In this document: positions 33,067-40,560 of the stretch, piece by piece
Position numbering within the stretch: the stretch's first letter is position 1
How the letters are laid out: each line of letters begins with the position of its first letter
NCBI GenBank assembly: GCA_013286565.1
Contig: JABDFM010000010.1
Span: 1 to 62,615, forward strand
Reading direction: 5' to 3'
Origin: Bacteroidota bacterium
GTDB taxonomy: Bacteria > Bacteroidota > Bacteroidia > Sphingobacteriales > Sphingobacteriaceae
DNA: 62,615 bases
Program-made: the position numbers and the translations under genes
Notes under the pieces: model-generated
Told to the model about the DNA's origin: nothing
Seen by the model: only the letters and a program-made list of their open reading frames with translations
Databases searched by the model: none

Positions 33067-34365
33067 ATGATTGGACAGATCGTATTTATCATCATTTTAG
33101 CCGCCGCCGTTTACCTGTTTAGTAAAAACGCAGGTAAAATAAGGCGCAATATACTTTTAGGCAGAGATGCTGACCGGTCTGACAATCCAGCCGAAAGATG
33201 GAAGGTAATGGCCAAAGTAGCTTTAGGGCAAAGTAAAATGGTTAAGCGGCCCTTTGCCGCAGTGATGCACTTTTTTATCTACGTGGGCTTCGTCATTATT
33301 AATATCGAAGTGCTGGAGATCATGATCGATGGTATATTCGGTTCGCACCGCATATTTTCACGCCCTTTAGGTAGCTTATATGGCTTGCTGATAGGTGGGT
33401 TCGAGGTATTGGCTGTTTTGGTACTGGTGGCCTGTGTTACTTTCCTGGTGCGCCGTAATATTGGTCATTTAAAGCGTTTCAGCGGGGTGGAGATGACTTC
33501 ATGGCCCAAATCAGATGCAAACTATATCCTCATTATCGAAATACTACTGATGACCGCCTTTTTAACCATGAATGCCGCTGACCATAAGCTGCAGCTATTA
33601 AATTTTGGGCATTATATAAAAGCGGGCACTTTTCCGGTAAGTACCTTGTTAAGTCCTTTGCTGCCGGATAGCTCGTCTTCATTAGAAATGATCGAGCGCA
33701 GCTGCTGGTGGTTCCATATTATCGGCATTTTGGCTTTCTTAAACTATTTGCCTTATTCCAAACACTTCCATATCCTGCTGGCTTTTCCTAATACGTATTA
33801 TTCAAACCTGAATCCTAAAGGAGAGTTTACCAATATGGCGTCGGTTACCAATGAGGTGAAAGCTATGCTTGATCCTTCTTTCGTTCCGCCGCAGGCAGAA
33901 GTTTCCCGCTTTGGCGCCAAAGATGTAACCGATCTTACCTGGAAAAACCTGATGGAAGCTTATACCTGTACCGAATGTGGCAGGTGCACCTCTGTTTGCC
34001 CGGCTAATCAAACGGGTAAATTGCTATCGCCCCGAAAGATCATGATGGATACCCGCGACAGGGTGACCGAGATCGGCAACAACCTGGATAAGCATGGCAA
34101 GGATTTTAAGGATGATAAATCCTTACTGGATAACTATATCAGTCGTGAAGAATTGTGGGCTTGTACCACCTGTAATGCCTGTGTGGATGCCTGCCCGGTA
34201 AATATCAACCCGCTGGAGATCATTACCGAAATGCGCCGCTATATGGTGATGGAGGAATCGCAAGCCCCAGCAAGTTTGAATAATATGTTCGGTAATGTGG
34301 AGAATAACGGTGCCCCGTGGAAATACAGCCAGGGGGATAGGTTTAACTGGAAGGAAAACAGTTAG
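33067..34365 (+). CDS. membrane Fe-S oxidoreductase with two 4Fe-4S clusters (HdrC/NarI-like)
   Basis: 432 residues from ATG 33067 (MIGQIVFIIILAAAVYLFSK), the start used by relatives; the frame opens upstream to 32923, but that part is not conserved. Five or six transmembrane helices occupy residues 1-265. Two ferredoxin motifs follow: CTECGRCTSVCPANQ and CTTCNACVDACPVN. The family passes electrons between the quinone pool and a CCG-domain partner, here the next gene. In Bacteroidota the pair is often annotated as heterodisulfide reductase-related, with the substrate unknown. The genes are 55 bp apart, so an operon is likely. Confidence 0.8.
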   Translation: MIGQIVFIIILAAAVYLFSKNAGKIRRNILLGRDADRSDNPAERWKVMAKVALGQSKMVKRPFAAVMHFFIYVGFVIINIEVLEIMIDGIFGSHRIFSRPLGSLYGLLIGGFEVLAVLVLVACVTFLVRRNIGHLKRFSGVEMTSWPKSDANYILIIEILLMTAFLTMNAADHKLQLLNFGHYIKAGTFPVSTLLSPLLPDSSSSLEMIERSCWWFHIIGILAFLNYLPYSKHFHILLAFPNTYYSNLNPKGEFTNMASVTNEVKAMLDPSFVPPQAEVSRFGAKDVTDLTWKNLMEAYTCTECGRCTSVCPANQTGKLLSPRKIMMDTRDRVTEIGNNLDKHGKDFKDDKSLLDNYISREELWACTTCNACVDACPVNINPLEIITEMRRYMVMEESQAPASLNNMFGNVENNGAPWKYSQGDRFNWKENS

Positions 34366-34420
34366 CAGTTTGCAGTTTTGAGTTTGCAGTTAAGGTTTAT
34401 TAAAATTATCTAAATCCGAG

Positions 34421-35224
34421 ATGGAACATCCGAAATCCGAAATAAAAATATTAACCATGGCCGAAATGGCCGCGCAAGGCCAGGAACCCGAAATACTGTT
34501 CTGGGTGGGCTGTGCAGGCAGTTTTGATGAGCGGGCGCAGAAGATCACCCGTGATATTTGTAAAATACTGAACCATGTGGGCATCAGCTTCGCGGTTTTG
34601 GGTACCGAGGAAAGCTGCACGGGCGACCCGGCCAAACGCGCAGGGAATGAGTTCCTTTTTCAAATGCAGGCAATGGTGAATATAGAAGTGCTGAATGGCT
34701 ATAACATAAAAAAAATAGTGACTGGCTGCCCGCATTGCTTTAATACCATTAAAAATGAATATCCTGGTCTTGGTGGCAATTACGAAGTGATCCACCATTC
34801 GCAGCTGATACAGCAATTAATAGATGAAGGCAAACTAAAAGCCGAAGGCGGCGAAAGCTTTAAAGGGAAAAAGATCACTTATCATGATCCCTGCTATTTG
34901 GGTCGTGGCAATAATGTTTATGAAGCGCCGCGTAAAGCTTTAGAAATATTAGATGCCGAATTGGTTGAAATGAAACGCTGCAAATCAAACGGATTATGCT
35001 GCGGTGCAGGTGGCGCGCAAATGTTTAAAGAACCGGAAAAAGGCAATAAAGACATCAATTTAGAACGCATGACCGATGTGCTGGAAAGCAAGGCGACTGT
35101 GGTAGCAGCTGCCTGCCCGTTTTGTATGACCATGTTGAGGGATGGCGTTAAGCATATCGAAAAAGAACAGGACATACAGGTGCTGGATATCGCCGAGATA
35201 ACCGTGAGGGTTAATGGTTTATAA
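34421..35224 (+). CDS. CCG-domain Fe-S protein (HdrB/GlpC-like subunit)
   Basis: 267 residues. Two cysteine-rich CCG-type domains are present: a first with WVGCAGSFDER and TGCPHCFNTIKNEYP, and a second with YHDPCYLGRGNNVYEAPR, LCCGAGGAQMFKEP and ACPFCMTML. The GlpC/HdrB family uses them to bind a non-cubane or 4Fe-4S cluster. The start at 34421 reads through a run of AAATCCGAAAT-type repeat, which encodes the first ten residues (EHPKSEIKI). The conserved part begins near MAEMAAQGQEPEIL (ATG 34457). Partner of the upstream membrane subunit. Confidence 0.8.
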   Translation: MEHPKSEIKILTMAEMAAQGQEPEILFWVGCAGSFDERAQKITRDICKILNHVGISFAVLGTEESCTGDPAKRAGNEFLFQMQAMVNIEVLNGYNIKKIVTGCPHCFNTIKNEYPGLGGNYEVIHHSQLIQQLIDEGKLKAEGGESFKGKKITYHDPCYLGRGNNVYEAPRKALEILDAELVEMKRCKSNGLCCGAGGAQMFKEPEKGNKDINLERMTDVLESKATVVAAACPFCMTMLRDGVKHIEKEQDIQVLDIAEITVRVNGL

Positions 35225-35704
35225 CCCTTTCGATTTAAAAAAGATCAGCGCGTTGCGCAGGCTGTCCAATCGTTCGGGGCTCATAGTTTTTACAGGGAGG
35301 TTTAGCACGGTAGCCATGGAATCAATATCACCTTTAGGGTCTTCATAAGTTTGCACGATGATATCATCCGCAACAGTTTTTAGTTGTAAGGTGTCAGCCG
35401 GGCCTGTACTATGCAGGTAATTTACATCGGCGAAACGCTGCAGGTTAAAGGAAAAATATTCCTGCCGGTCATGTTGATAAGTTTTTCGCAAACGTATAAA
35501 ATGGTCGGGCGTAAGGGCTATCTCCCATTTCTTTAATTTGGCGTCAGTTGACGGGTTGTAGGACTCCGACAGGCATTTATTGCTCCAATCCAGCCATTCC
35601 TTTTCACCCATGCCGGTACCAAAACCATAGCTAAATACAATTGGAAGTGCAATTAACAGCGTAATTAGCCCTCCTTTCGCCTTAAGAAGAATTGATTTTA
35701 ACAT
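35219..35704 (-). CDS. membrane-anchored conserved protein, unknown
   Basis: 161 residues. One N-terminal signal or anchor segment (LLKAKGGLITLLIALPIVFS), then a soluble alpha/beta domain (WSNKCLSESYNPSTDAKLKK, FSFNLQRFADVNYL). One Cys only. No family recognised. Its last codons overlap by 6 bp with the convergent CCG-domain gene. Confidence 0.6.
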   Translation of the reverse strand: MLKSILLKAKGGLITLLIALPIVFSYGFGTGMGEKEWLDWSNKCLSESYNPSTDAKLKKWEIALTPDHFIRLRKTYQHDRQEYFSFNLQRFADVNYLHSTGPADTLQLKTVADDIIVQTYEDPKGDIDSMATVLNLPVKTMSPERLDSLRNALIFFKSKGL

Positions 35705-35739
35705 GACAAGTTCTTTTACGTTAAAGTTAATAAATTGGA

Positions 35740-35747
35740 TATTTTTG
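35740..35747 (+). promoter_or_regulatory. -7 box TATTTTTG next to a start codon
   Basis: TATTTTTG ends 3 bp before the ATG at 35751. If used, the transcript of 35751-36236 would be nearly leaderless. Confidence 0.35.
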
Positions 35748-35750
35748 TAA

Positions 35751-36236
35751 ATGCAATTTTCTGAACAATCAAGGGTATGGGTATATCAATCAGATAGGGA
35801 ACTGTCTGATGGACAGGCGGCGCAAATACTACAGCAGTTGAACAATTTTACGGCTGAATGGACCGCTCACAACCACCAGCTTAAAGCCAAAGCCGAGGTG
35901 AGGTATAACCGCTTCCTGATATTGATCGTGGATGAGAACCAGGCTGGTGCCAGCGGATGCTCTATTGATAAGTCGGTAAATTTTATGAAGAAAATGGAGC
36001 AGGAATTTGGCATCAACCTGTTCGATCGGTTTAACCTGGCTTACCGTGACGGAGAGTATGTACTATCGGCACCCCGCCATGATTTTGAAGAATTGCTGAA
36101 AGCCGGGAAGATCAATAGCGATACGATCGTATTCAATAACCTGGTGCAAAACCTGCAACAACTGGATACCAAATGGGAAGTGCCCTTTAAAGAGAGCTGG
36201 CATGTGCAGCTGTTTGGGGACCTGGTTGGTTCATAG
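35751..36236 (+). CDS. conserved Bacteroidota protein (often mislabelled ABC transporter ATPase)
   Basis: 161 residues, cytosolic. Conserved stretches are VWVYQSDRELSDGQAAQILQ, YNRFLILIVDENQAGASGCS and SIDKSVNFMKKMEQEFGINL. Relatives are labelled ABC transporter ATPase, but no Walker A, signature or Walker B motif is present, so that name is not supported. Function unknown. Downstream, at 36229-36270, the DNA carries a run of GTTCATAG-type repeats. Confidence 0.65.
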   Translation: MQFSEQSRVWVYQSDRELSDGQAAQILQQLNNFTAEWTAHNHQLKAKAEVRYNRFLILIVDENQAGASGCSIDKSVNFMKKMEQEFGINLFDRFNLAYRDGEYVLSAPRHDFEELLKAGKINSDTIVFNNLVQNLQQLDTKWEVPFKESWHVQLFGDLVGS

Positions 36237-36320
36237 TTCATAGTTGATGGTTCATAGAAACAGCTTTGCCCAATTGTTAAAACTAATCTCTAATTAACTA
36301 ACCTCTAATCTCTAGCCCCC

Positions 36321-36617
36321 ATGTTCATCATCGATATTAACTACATAGCCCCGATTGAAGAAGTTGATAAGCACATTGAAGGCCACACGGCATATCTGAA
36401 AAAGTATTCTGAAAATAATACCTTCATCATTTCAGGCCGCAAAGTGCCCCGCACCGGCGGCATACTCATTGCGAATGCCAGCTCGAAAGAAGAGGTTGAA
36501 AAGATCATTATGGAAGATCCCTTTTATCAGTACAATGTTGCGGAAATTACTATTAGCGAGTTTTTACACGCAAGGCATAACCCGGCGCTGGATGGACTGC
36601 TGGGTAAAACGGTTTAG
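36321..36617 (+). CDS. YciI family protein
   Basis: 98 residues, a typical single-domain YciI protein of ferredoxin-like fold: FIIDINYIAPIEEVDKHIEG, LIANASSKEEVEKIIMEDPF, and the His in HIEGHTAYLKKY. The family is proposed to include small isomerases or hydrolases; a reaction for this member is unknown. Single cytosolic gene. Confidence 0.75.
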   Translation: MFIIDINYIAPIEEVDKHIEGHTAYLKKYSENNTFIISGRKVPRTGGILIANASSKEEVEKIIMEDPFYQYNVAEITISEFLHARHNPALDGLLGKTV

Positions 36618-36687
36618 TCCCGACAGGCTTATGAAGTTTTAAAAACTTAATAAGTGTTATTATATTGTCTTCCAAATTCAGCATTAT

Positions 36688-37296
36688 ATGGGACAATACA
36701 ATGAAAGGGTGGATGCGTACATCGCTAAATCACCCGACTATGCCAAGCCTATCCTTGTACACATCAGGGAGTTTGTTCATCGCGCAGCGCCAGAACTTAC
36801 CGAAATTATAAAATGGGGCTTCCCGTTTTTTGATTATAAAGGCCCTGTTTGCCAGATGGCCGCTTTTAAGCGCCATTGCGCTTTTGGTTTCTGGAGAGAA
36901 AAAATGCTGCAAGACCCTAAAGGCTTCCTGAAATGTGATGGTGAAGAATCATCCGCAGGCAGCTTCGGACCGATCCTGAGTATAAACGACCTTCCACCTG
37001 AAGATGTCCTGATCGATTTTATCCATCAGGCCATCGCGATCAACGAAAAAGGGGTAAAGGTTGAGAAGAAGCCTGCCGCTCCAAAACCTGAGATAACCAT
37101 GCCCGCCGAATTTGAAAGTGCACTAAATAGCAGCCCGATAGTAAGGGAACAATACGAAAGATTCAGTCCAAGCGGCAAACGGGAATACCTGGAGTGGTTT
37201 GCCGATGCTAAAACTGATGTAACACGCGAAAAGCGTATGCAACAGGCCTTGGAATGGATAGCCGAGGGGAAGACAAGGAATTGGAAGTATAAGTAA
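36688..37296 (+). CDS. DUF1801 / YdeI (OmdA)-type protein
   Basis: 202 residues. The N-terminal about 110 residues are DUF1801-like (YAKPILVHIREFVHRAAPEL, IKWGFPFFDYKGPVCQMAAF, KRHCAFGFW). The C-terminal about 60 residues are the YdeI helical part (FERFSPSGKREYLEWFADAK-like, ending WIAEGKTRNWKY). Known relatives are small cytosolic proteins linked to stress survival. It ends at a GGGG-type repeat shared with the convergent mtgA gene. Confidence 0.75.
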   Translation: MGQYNERVDAYIAKSPDYAKPILVHIREFVHRAAPELTEIIKWGFPFFDYKGPVCQMAAFKRHCAFGFWREKMLQDPKGFLKCDGEESSAGSFGPILSINDLPPEDVLIDFIHQAIAINEKGVKVEKKPAAPKPEITMPAEFESALNSSPIVREQYERFSPSGKREYLEWFADAKTDVTREKRMQQALEWIAEGKTRNWKYK

Positions 37297-37359
37297 AGCC
37301 CCCAACCCCTAAAGGGGAGCGATAAGCTTTTAAAAATTCCCCTTTAGGGGATAGGGGCT
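37297..37359. repeat. CCCCTAAAGGGG palindromic repeat between convergent genes
   Basis: AGCCCC...ACCCCTAAAGGGGA (37297-37319) pairs with TCCCCTTTAGGGG-AT-AGGGGCT (37338-37359). It overlaps the mtgA stop region. A repeat class common in Bacteroidota intergenic DNA; could act as a bidirectional terminator. Confidence 0.7.
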
Positions 37360-38053
37360 AAAAATCCAGCGGCCCTAATCTTCGCATATTTTTCCTGATC
37401 AAATATTGCCGGTGCCTCACATAGTCGCTTGGATTAACGGGCGACCATTTCAACGGATCGGGCCAGATAGAGGCAATGGCAGCTGCCTGGTAAGTGCTTA
37501 GGTTGGATGCTGATTTACGAAAATAAGCTTGCGAGGCAGCTTCCACACCATAAATGCCATCACCCATTTCAATTTCGTTGAGGTAAACTTCCATGATGCG
37601 TTTTTTGCTCCAGAAGGTTTCAATGAGTAAGGTAAAATAAGCCTCAAAACCTTTGCGTACGTAAGAGCGACCCGGCCACAGGAATACATTTTTAGCAGTT
37701 TGCTGGGATATAGTGCTGCCACCTATTAGTTTGTGGCTGTGCGAGTTTTTATCAATGGCGCGCTCCATCGCTTTAAAATCGAAACCAAAATGATCCAAAA
37801 ACTTCTGGTCCTCGGCAGCAACAGCGGCACGTTTCATGGGGTCGGCTATATCATCAAAGTCTATCCATTGTTTATCAATTTTCCAGTCTTTGCCATCTGA
37901 TCTGCGTTCAAATCCCCGGGTGACCATCAGCCAGGTAACAGGAGGGTTCACAAAGCGGTACAGTATCACCCATAAAATGCTGATGCCGAAGAAAAGTATA
38001 AGGAAAAGCTTTACAATTCGCCAAATCAACTTAGGGAGACCTCTCATGTTCAT
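37358..38053 (-). CDS. mtgA: monofunctional peptidoglycan transglycosylase
   Basis: 231 residues. One N-terminal transmembrane helix (LFLILFFGISILWVILY) and a GT51 domain: the catalytic Glu in AAEDQKFLDHFGFD, the GGSTISQQTAKNVFLW motif, RSYVRKGFEAYFTLLIE and VYLNEIEMGDGIYG. No transpeptidase domain. It polymerises lipid II glycan chains at the outer face of the inner membrane. A run of TTTCGGATTTCGG-type repeats lies directly upstream. Confidence 0.9.
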   Translation of the reverse strand: MNMRGLPKLIWRIVKLFLILFFGISILWVILYRFVNPPVTWLMVTRGFERRSDGKDWKIDKQWIDFDDIADPMKRAAVAAEDQKFLDHFGFDFKAMERAIDKNSHSHKLIGGSTISQQTAKNVFLWPGRSYVRKGFEAYFTLLIETFWSKKRIMEVYLNEIEMGDGIYGVEAASQAYFRKSASNLSTYQAAAIASIWPDPLKWSPVNPSDYVRHRQYLIRKNMRRLGPLDF

Positions 38054-38127
38054 GCAACGAAAATATCCTATTTATTTCGGATTTCGGAATTTCGATTTCG
38101 GATTTATTTATGGGTTATTATTAACGA

Positions 38128-38217
38128 TGTCATTTCGAGCGTATGCGAGAAATCTTAAACATCATGCATGTCCGTCTGGTATGTCGTATAAGATTTCCCT
38201 CTTCGTTCGAAATGACA
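38128..38217. repeat. MITE-like palindromic element, family GTCATTTCGA, copy 1
   Basis: Perfect 11-bp terminal inverted repeats TGTCATTTCGA / TCGAAATGACA. Inner arms GAGAAATCTTA and TAAGATTTCC. About 90 bp. Related to 58987-59096, so dispersed. Confidence 0.75.
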
Positions 38218-38230
38218 ATTTGGGTTAAAT

Positions 38231-38268
38231 AAAAAAGGTGCTTAGCTTTCACTAAACACCTTTTATTT
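38231..38268 (-). terminator. terminator of the rpsF-rpsR-rplI operon
   Basis: Stem GGTGCTTAG / CTAAACACC (one mismatch) with A- and T-runs on either side, 38 bp past the rplI stop on the minus strand. Confidence 0.7.
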
Positions 38269-38305
38269 CTAAATACGAAATCGAAAATCCGAAATCCGAT
38301 ATTCG

Positions 38306-38749
38306 TTACTCCGCTACCACTTCAAACGGAACTTTCACCTTCACTTCTTTGTGCAGGTTTAAGTTTGCGATGTATTCACCAACAAATTTTGGTTCAGCAT
38401 CAAAAGTGATACGGCGACGGTCAACTTCAAAGCCTTCTTTTTTCAAAGCGTCAGCAATTTGAATAGTGTTGATTGCGCCAAATATTTTACCGCTTTCGCC
38501 GGCTTTTGCACCAATGGTTAGCTTAACGCCTTCCAGTTTAGCTGCAATTGCATCAGCGTCTTTACGGATCTTTTCTTGTTTGAATTGTGCCTGTTTCAGA
38601 TTTTCAGCCAAAACTTTGCGGGCAGATTCAGTAGCCAATTGAGCAAATCCCTTAGGGATCAGAAAATTACGGCCATAACCTGGTTTTACCTTAACGATAT
38701 CGTCTTTCTCACCGAGGTTCTTTACGTCTTGTTTTAAAATAACTTCCAT
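38306..38749 (-). CDS. rplI: 50S ribosomal protein L9
   Basis: 147 residues, full length. The N-terminal domain is MEVILKQDVKNLGEKDDIVK and GYGRNFLIPKGFA; a long connecting helix and the C-terminal rRNA-binding domain (TIGAKAGESGKIFGAINT) follow. It binds 23S rRNA near L1. Last gene of the rpsF-rpsR-rplI operon, 17 bp after rpsR. Confidence 0.97.
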   Translation of the reverse strand: MEVILKQDVKNLGEKDDIVKVKPGYGRNFLIPKGFAQLATESARKVLAENLKQAQFKQEKIRKDADAIAAKLEGVKLTIGAKAGESGKIFGAINTIQIADALKKEGFEVDRRRITFDAEPKFVGEYIANLNLHKEVKVKVPFEVVAE

Positions 38750-38765
38750 TGTTTAAACCTCCTGA

Positions 38766-39029
38766 TTATTTTAAAGAATCTGTTACATAAGGTAATAAAC
38801 CGATATGGCGGGCACGCTTAACAGCCTGCGCTACCTTACGCTGGAATTTTAATGAAGTACCGGTTAAACGGCGTGGTAATACTTTACCCTGATCGTTTAT
38901 GAACTTTAATAAAAAGTTAGCGTCTTTGTAATCGATGTACTTGATACCGTTCTTTTTGAAACGGCAGTATTTTTTACGGTTATCGTCCACCTTGGGAGCG
39001 GTAACGTATTGGATCTGATCGTTAGCCAT
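38766..39029 (-). CDS. rpsR: 30S ribosomal protein S18
   Basis: 87 residues. The conserved core is [38 protein letters not shown] and [20 protein letters not shown]. It pairs with S6 on the 30S platform. Its start overlaps the rpsF stop region by one base, consistent with translational coupling. Confidence 0.97.
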   Translation of the reverse strand: MANDQIQYVTAPKVDDNRKKYCRFKKNGIKYIDYKDANFLLKFINDQGKVLPRRLTGTSLKFQRKVAQAVKRARHIGLLPYVTDSLK

Positions 39030-39397
39030 TATTTTGCTGCCTCCTCTGCTTTAACGGGTTTCTTCTGGTTGAAGGCACCACTACGTTTTTTCTCATTGTA
39101 AGCAATGGCATGTTTGTCCAGTGCAATGGTCAGGAAACGAAGCACGCGTTCATCACGTCTGAATTCGACCTCCAATTTGTTAATTAAATCACCCGGAGCC
39201 CTGTATTCAGTTAAGTGATAGTACCCTGTAGTTTTCTTTTGAATAGGGTACGCTAATTTCTTCAAACCCCAATTATCCTCCTGGACAATTTCGGCTCCGC
39301 CATCAGTTAAGATCTTGCTGTATTTGGCCACGGCCTCTTTAGCAGTTTCTTCTGACAGCAACGGGGTTAGAACGATCACGGTTTCGTACTGTTGCAT
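39029..39397 (-). CDS. rpsF: 30S ribosomal protein S6
   Basis: 122 residues. Matches S6 in [40 protein letters not shown] and [18 protein letters not shown], with a basic, Ala/Lys-rich tail. First gene of the operon; the upstream gap of 155 bp should hold the promoter. Confidence 0.97.
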   Translation of the reverse strand: MQQYETVIVLTPLLSEETAKEAVAKYSKILTDGGAEIVQEDNWGLKKLAYPIQKKTTGYYHLTEYRAPGDLINKLEVEFRRDERVLRFLTIALDKHAIAYNEKKRSGAFNQKKPVKAEEAAK

Positions 39398-39552
39398 TAT
39401 TATACTTGATTTTTAATTAATTACCCGCTATTACGGGGCTGCAAATGTATTAAGAATTTTTCATTTTTTCAAGAGGATATAAATTGTAATTTAACGTTAT
39501 CAGAAAATTGAATAATTTATAGCATTTTGCAGCCATATTTAGAAACCTTATC

Positions 39553-40176
39553 ATGAGAAGAATTTTATTTCTGCTTGCCGCTTATTTTCTTTTTGCTCAA
39601 AATTCATTTTCACAAACTGCGCACGTTCCTGGTCCAACAGAACAAAAAATGGCAGATAGTCTTTGTAGCTGTGTGGTTAAATTGGATATGTCAAAAATTA
39701 AAACGAAACAAGATGCCTTAAATGCCTATACCAATTGTGTAGGACAGCACGCTGATATTTTAATCGCATTAGCTGATGAACGAAAGGTAGATATTGGCGA
39801 TCATGATGCTATGCTAAAAGTAGGGGTTGACCTTGCAATGAATTTAATGAAGCAGAATTGTAAGGGATTTAGCCAACTTGCTGTTATAATGGGACAGAAG
39901 GAAAGTAATGATGGTGAGTCATTAAAAACGGTTTATGGGAATTTTAAGCGAATTGAAACCAAAGGCTTTAACTATTTGATTATTAGTGATGACGAACATA
40001 AAGAAACATCTTTACTATGGCTGCGGCAGTTTCCCGGTTCAGAAAAATTTATCAACGGCGGCACAAATTTTACAGGTAAAAAAATCAGCATAAAATACCG
40101 GGAAATTGAAATTTATTTGCCCCAGGCTAAAGGCTATTATAAGGTTAAAGAAATTATAGAGTTAACTGTTGAATAA
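39553..40176 (+). CDS. exported protein of unknown function
   Basis: 207 residues. Signal peptide ending NSFSQ. The first mature third is helical with three Cys (DSLCSCVVKLDMSKIKTKQD, AYTNCVGQHADIL, MKQNCKGFSQLA); the second half is beta-rich (YRE-IEIYLPQAKGYYKVKEI). No family recognised. The gene is AT-rich compared with its neighbours rpsF and dnaX, which hints at later acquisition. Confidence 0.6.
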   Translation: MRRILFLLAAYFLFAQNSFSQTAHVPGPTEQKMADSLCSCVVKLDMSKIKTKQDALNAYTNCVGQHADILIALADERKVDIGDHDAMLKVGVDLAMNLMKQNCKGFSQLAVIMGQKESNDGESLKTVYGNFKRIETKGFNYLIISDDEHKETSLLWLRQFPGSEKFINGGTNFTGKKISIKYREIEIYLPQAKGYYKVKEIIELTVE

Positions 40177-40234
40177 AAATTTGTAATTTAGATAACGTAT
40201 CCAGTATCAAACTTCATACTAAAAACATTCCACT

Positions 40235-40489
40235 ATGCTGTTTAACAATAATAATATCACAAATTTCGATGATGAGGTATTAGTACTTAGTACAGCAACC
40301 TCATGGAATCCCGACGATGATGCACCTGTGGAGGGCGATTGGGACGATGAAGATGATGAGGATTTTGATGACAGGATAGCCGACCTCGACGATCTGCACG
40401 AGATACAGGTGGATGAAGACATGGGAGAACCCGCCATTGACGACGATGATCATTTCCCGGAAGAGGATGATGAAGAGGACGATGAATGA
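40235..40489 (+). CDS. small very acidic protein upstream of dnaX
   Basis: 84 residues, nearly half of them Asp or Glu (DWDDEDDEDFDDRIADLDD, then FPEEDDEEDDE). Intrinsically disordered. Function unknown. It lies 71 bp before dnaX in the same direction, so it may share the transcript. A DNA-mimic or chaperone-like role for such acidity is speculation. Confidence 0.55.
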   Translation: MLFNNNNITNFDDEVLVLSTATSWNPDDDAPVEGDWDDEDDEDFDDRIADLDDLHEIQVDEDMGEPAIDDDDHFPEEDDEEDDE

Positions 40490-40560
40490 GCTACAGGATA
40501 TTATCAACAATCATTTATTGAGTCTTTCACCTAAAGCATATTCTTGCTAACTTAGTGCCT

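Noticed and set aside
35751..36236. ABC transporter ATPase label for this gene
   Set aside because: No Walker A, signature or Walker B motif.
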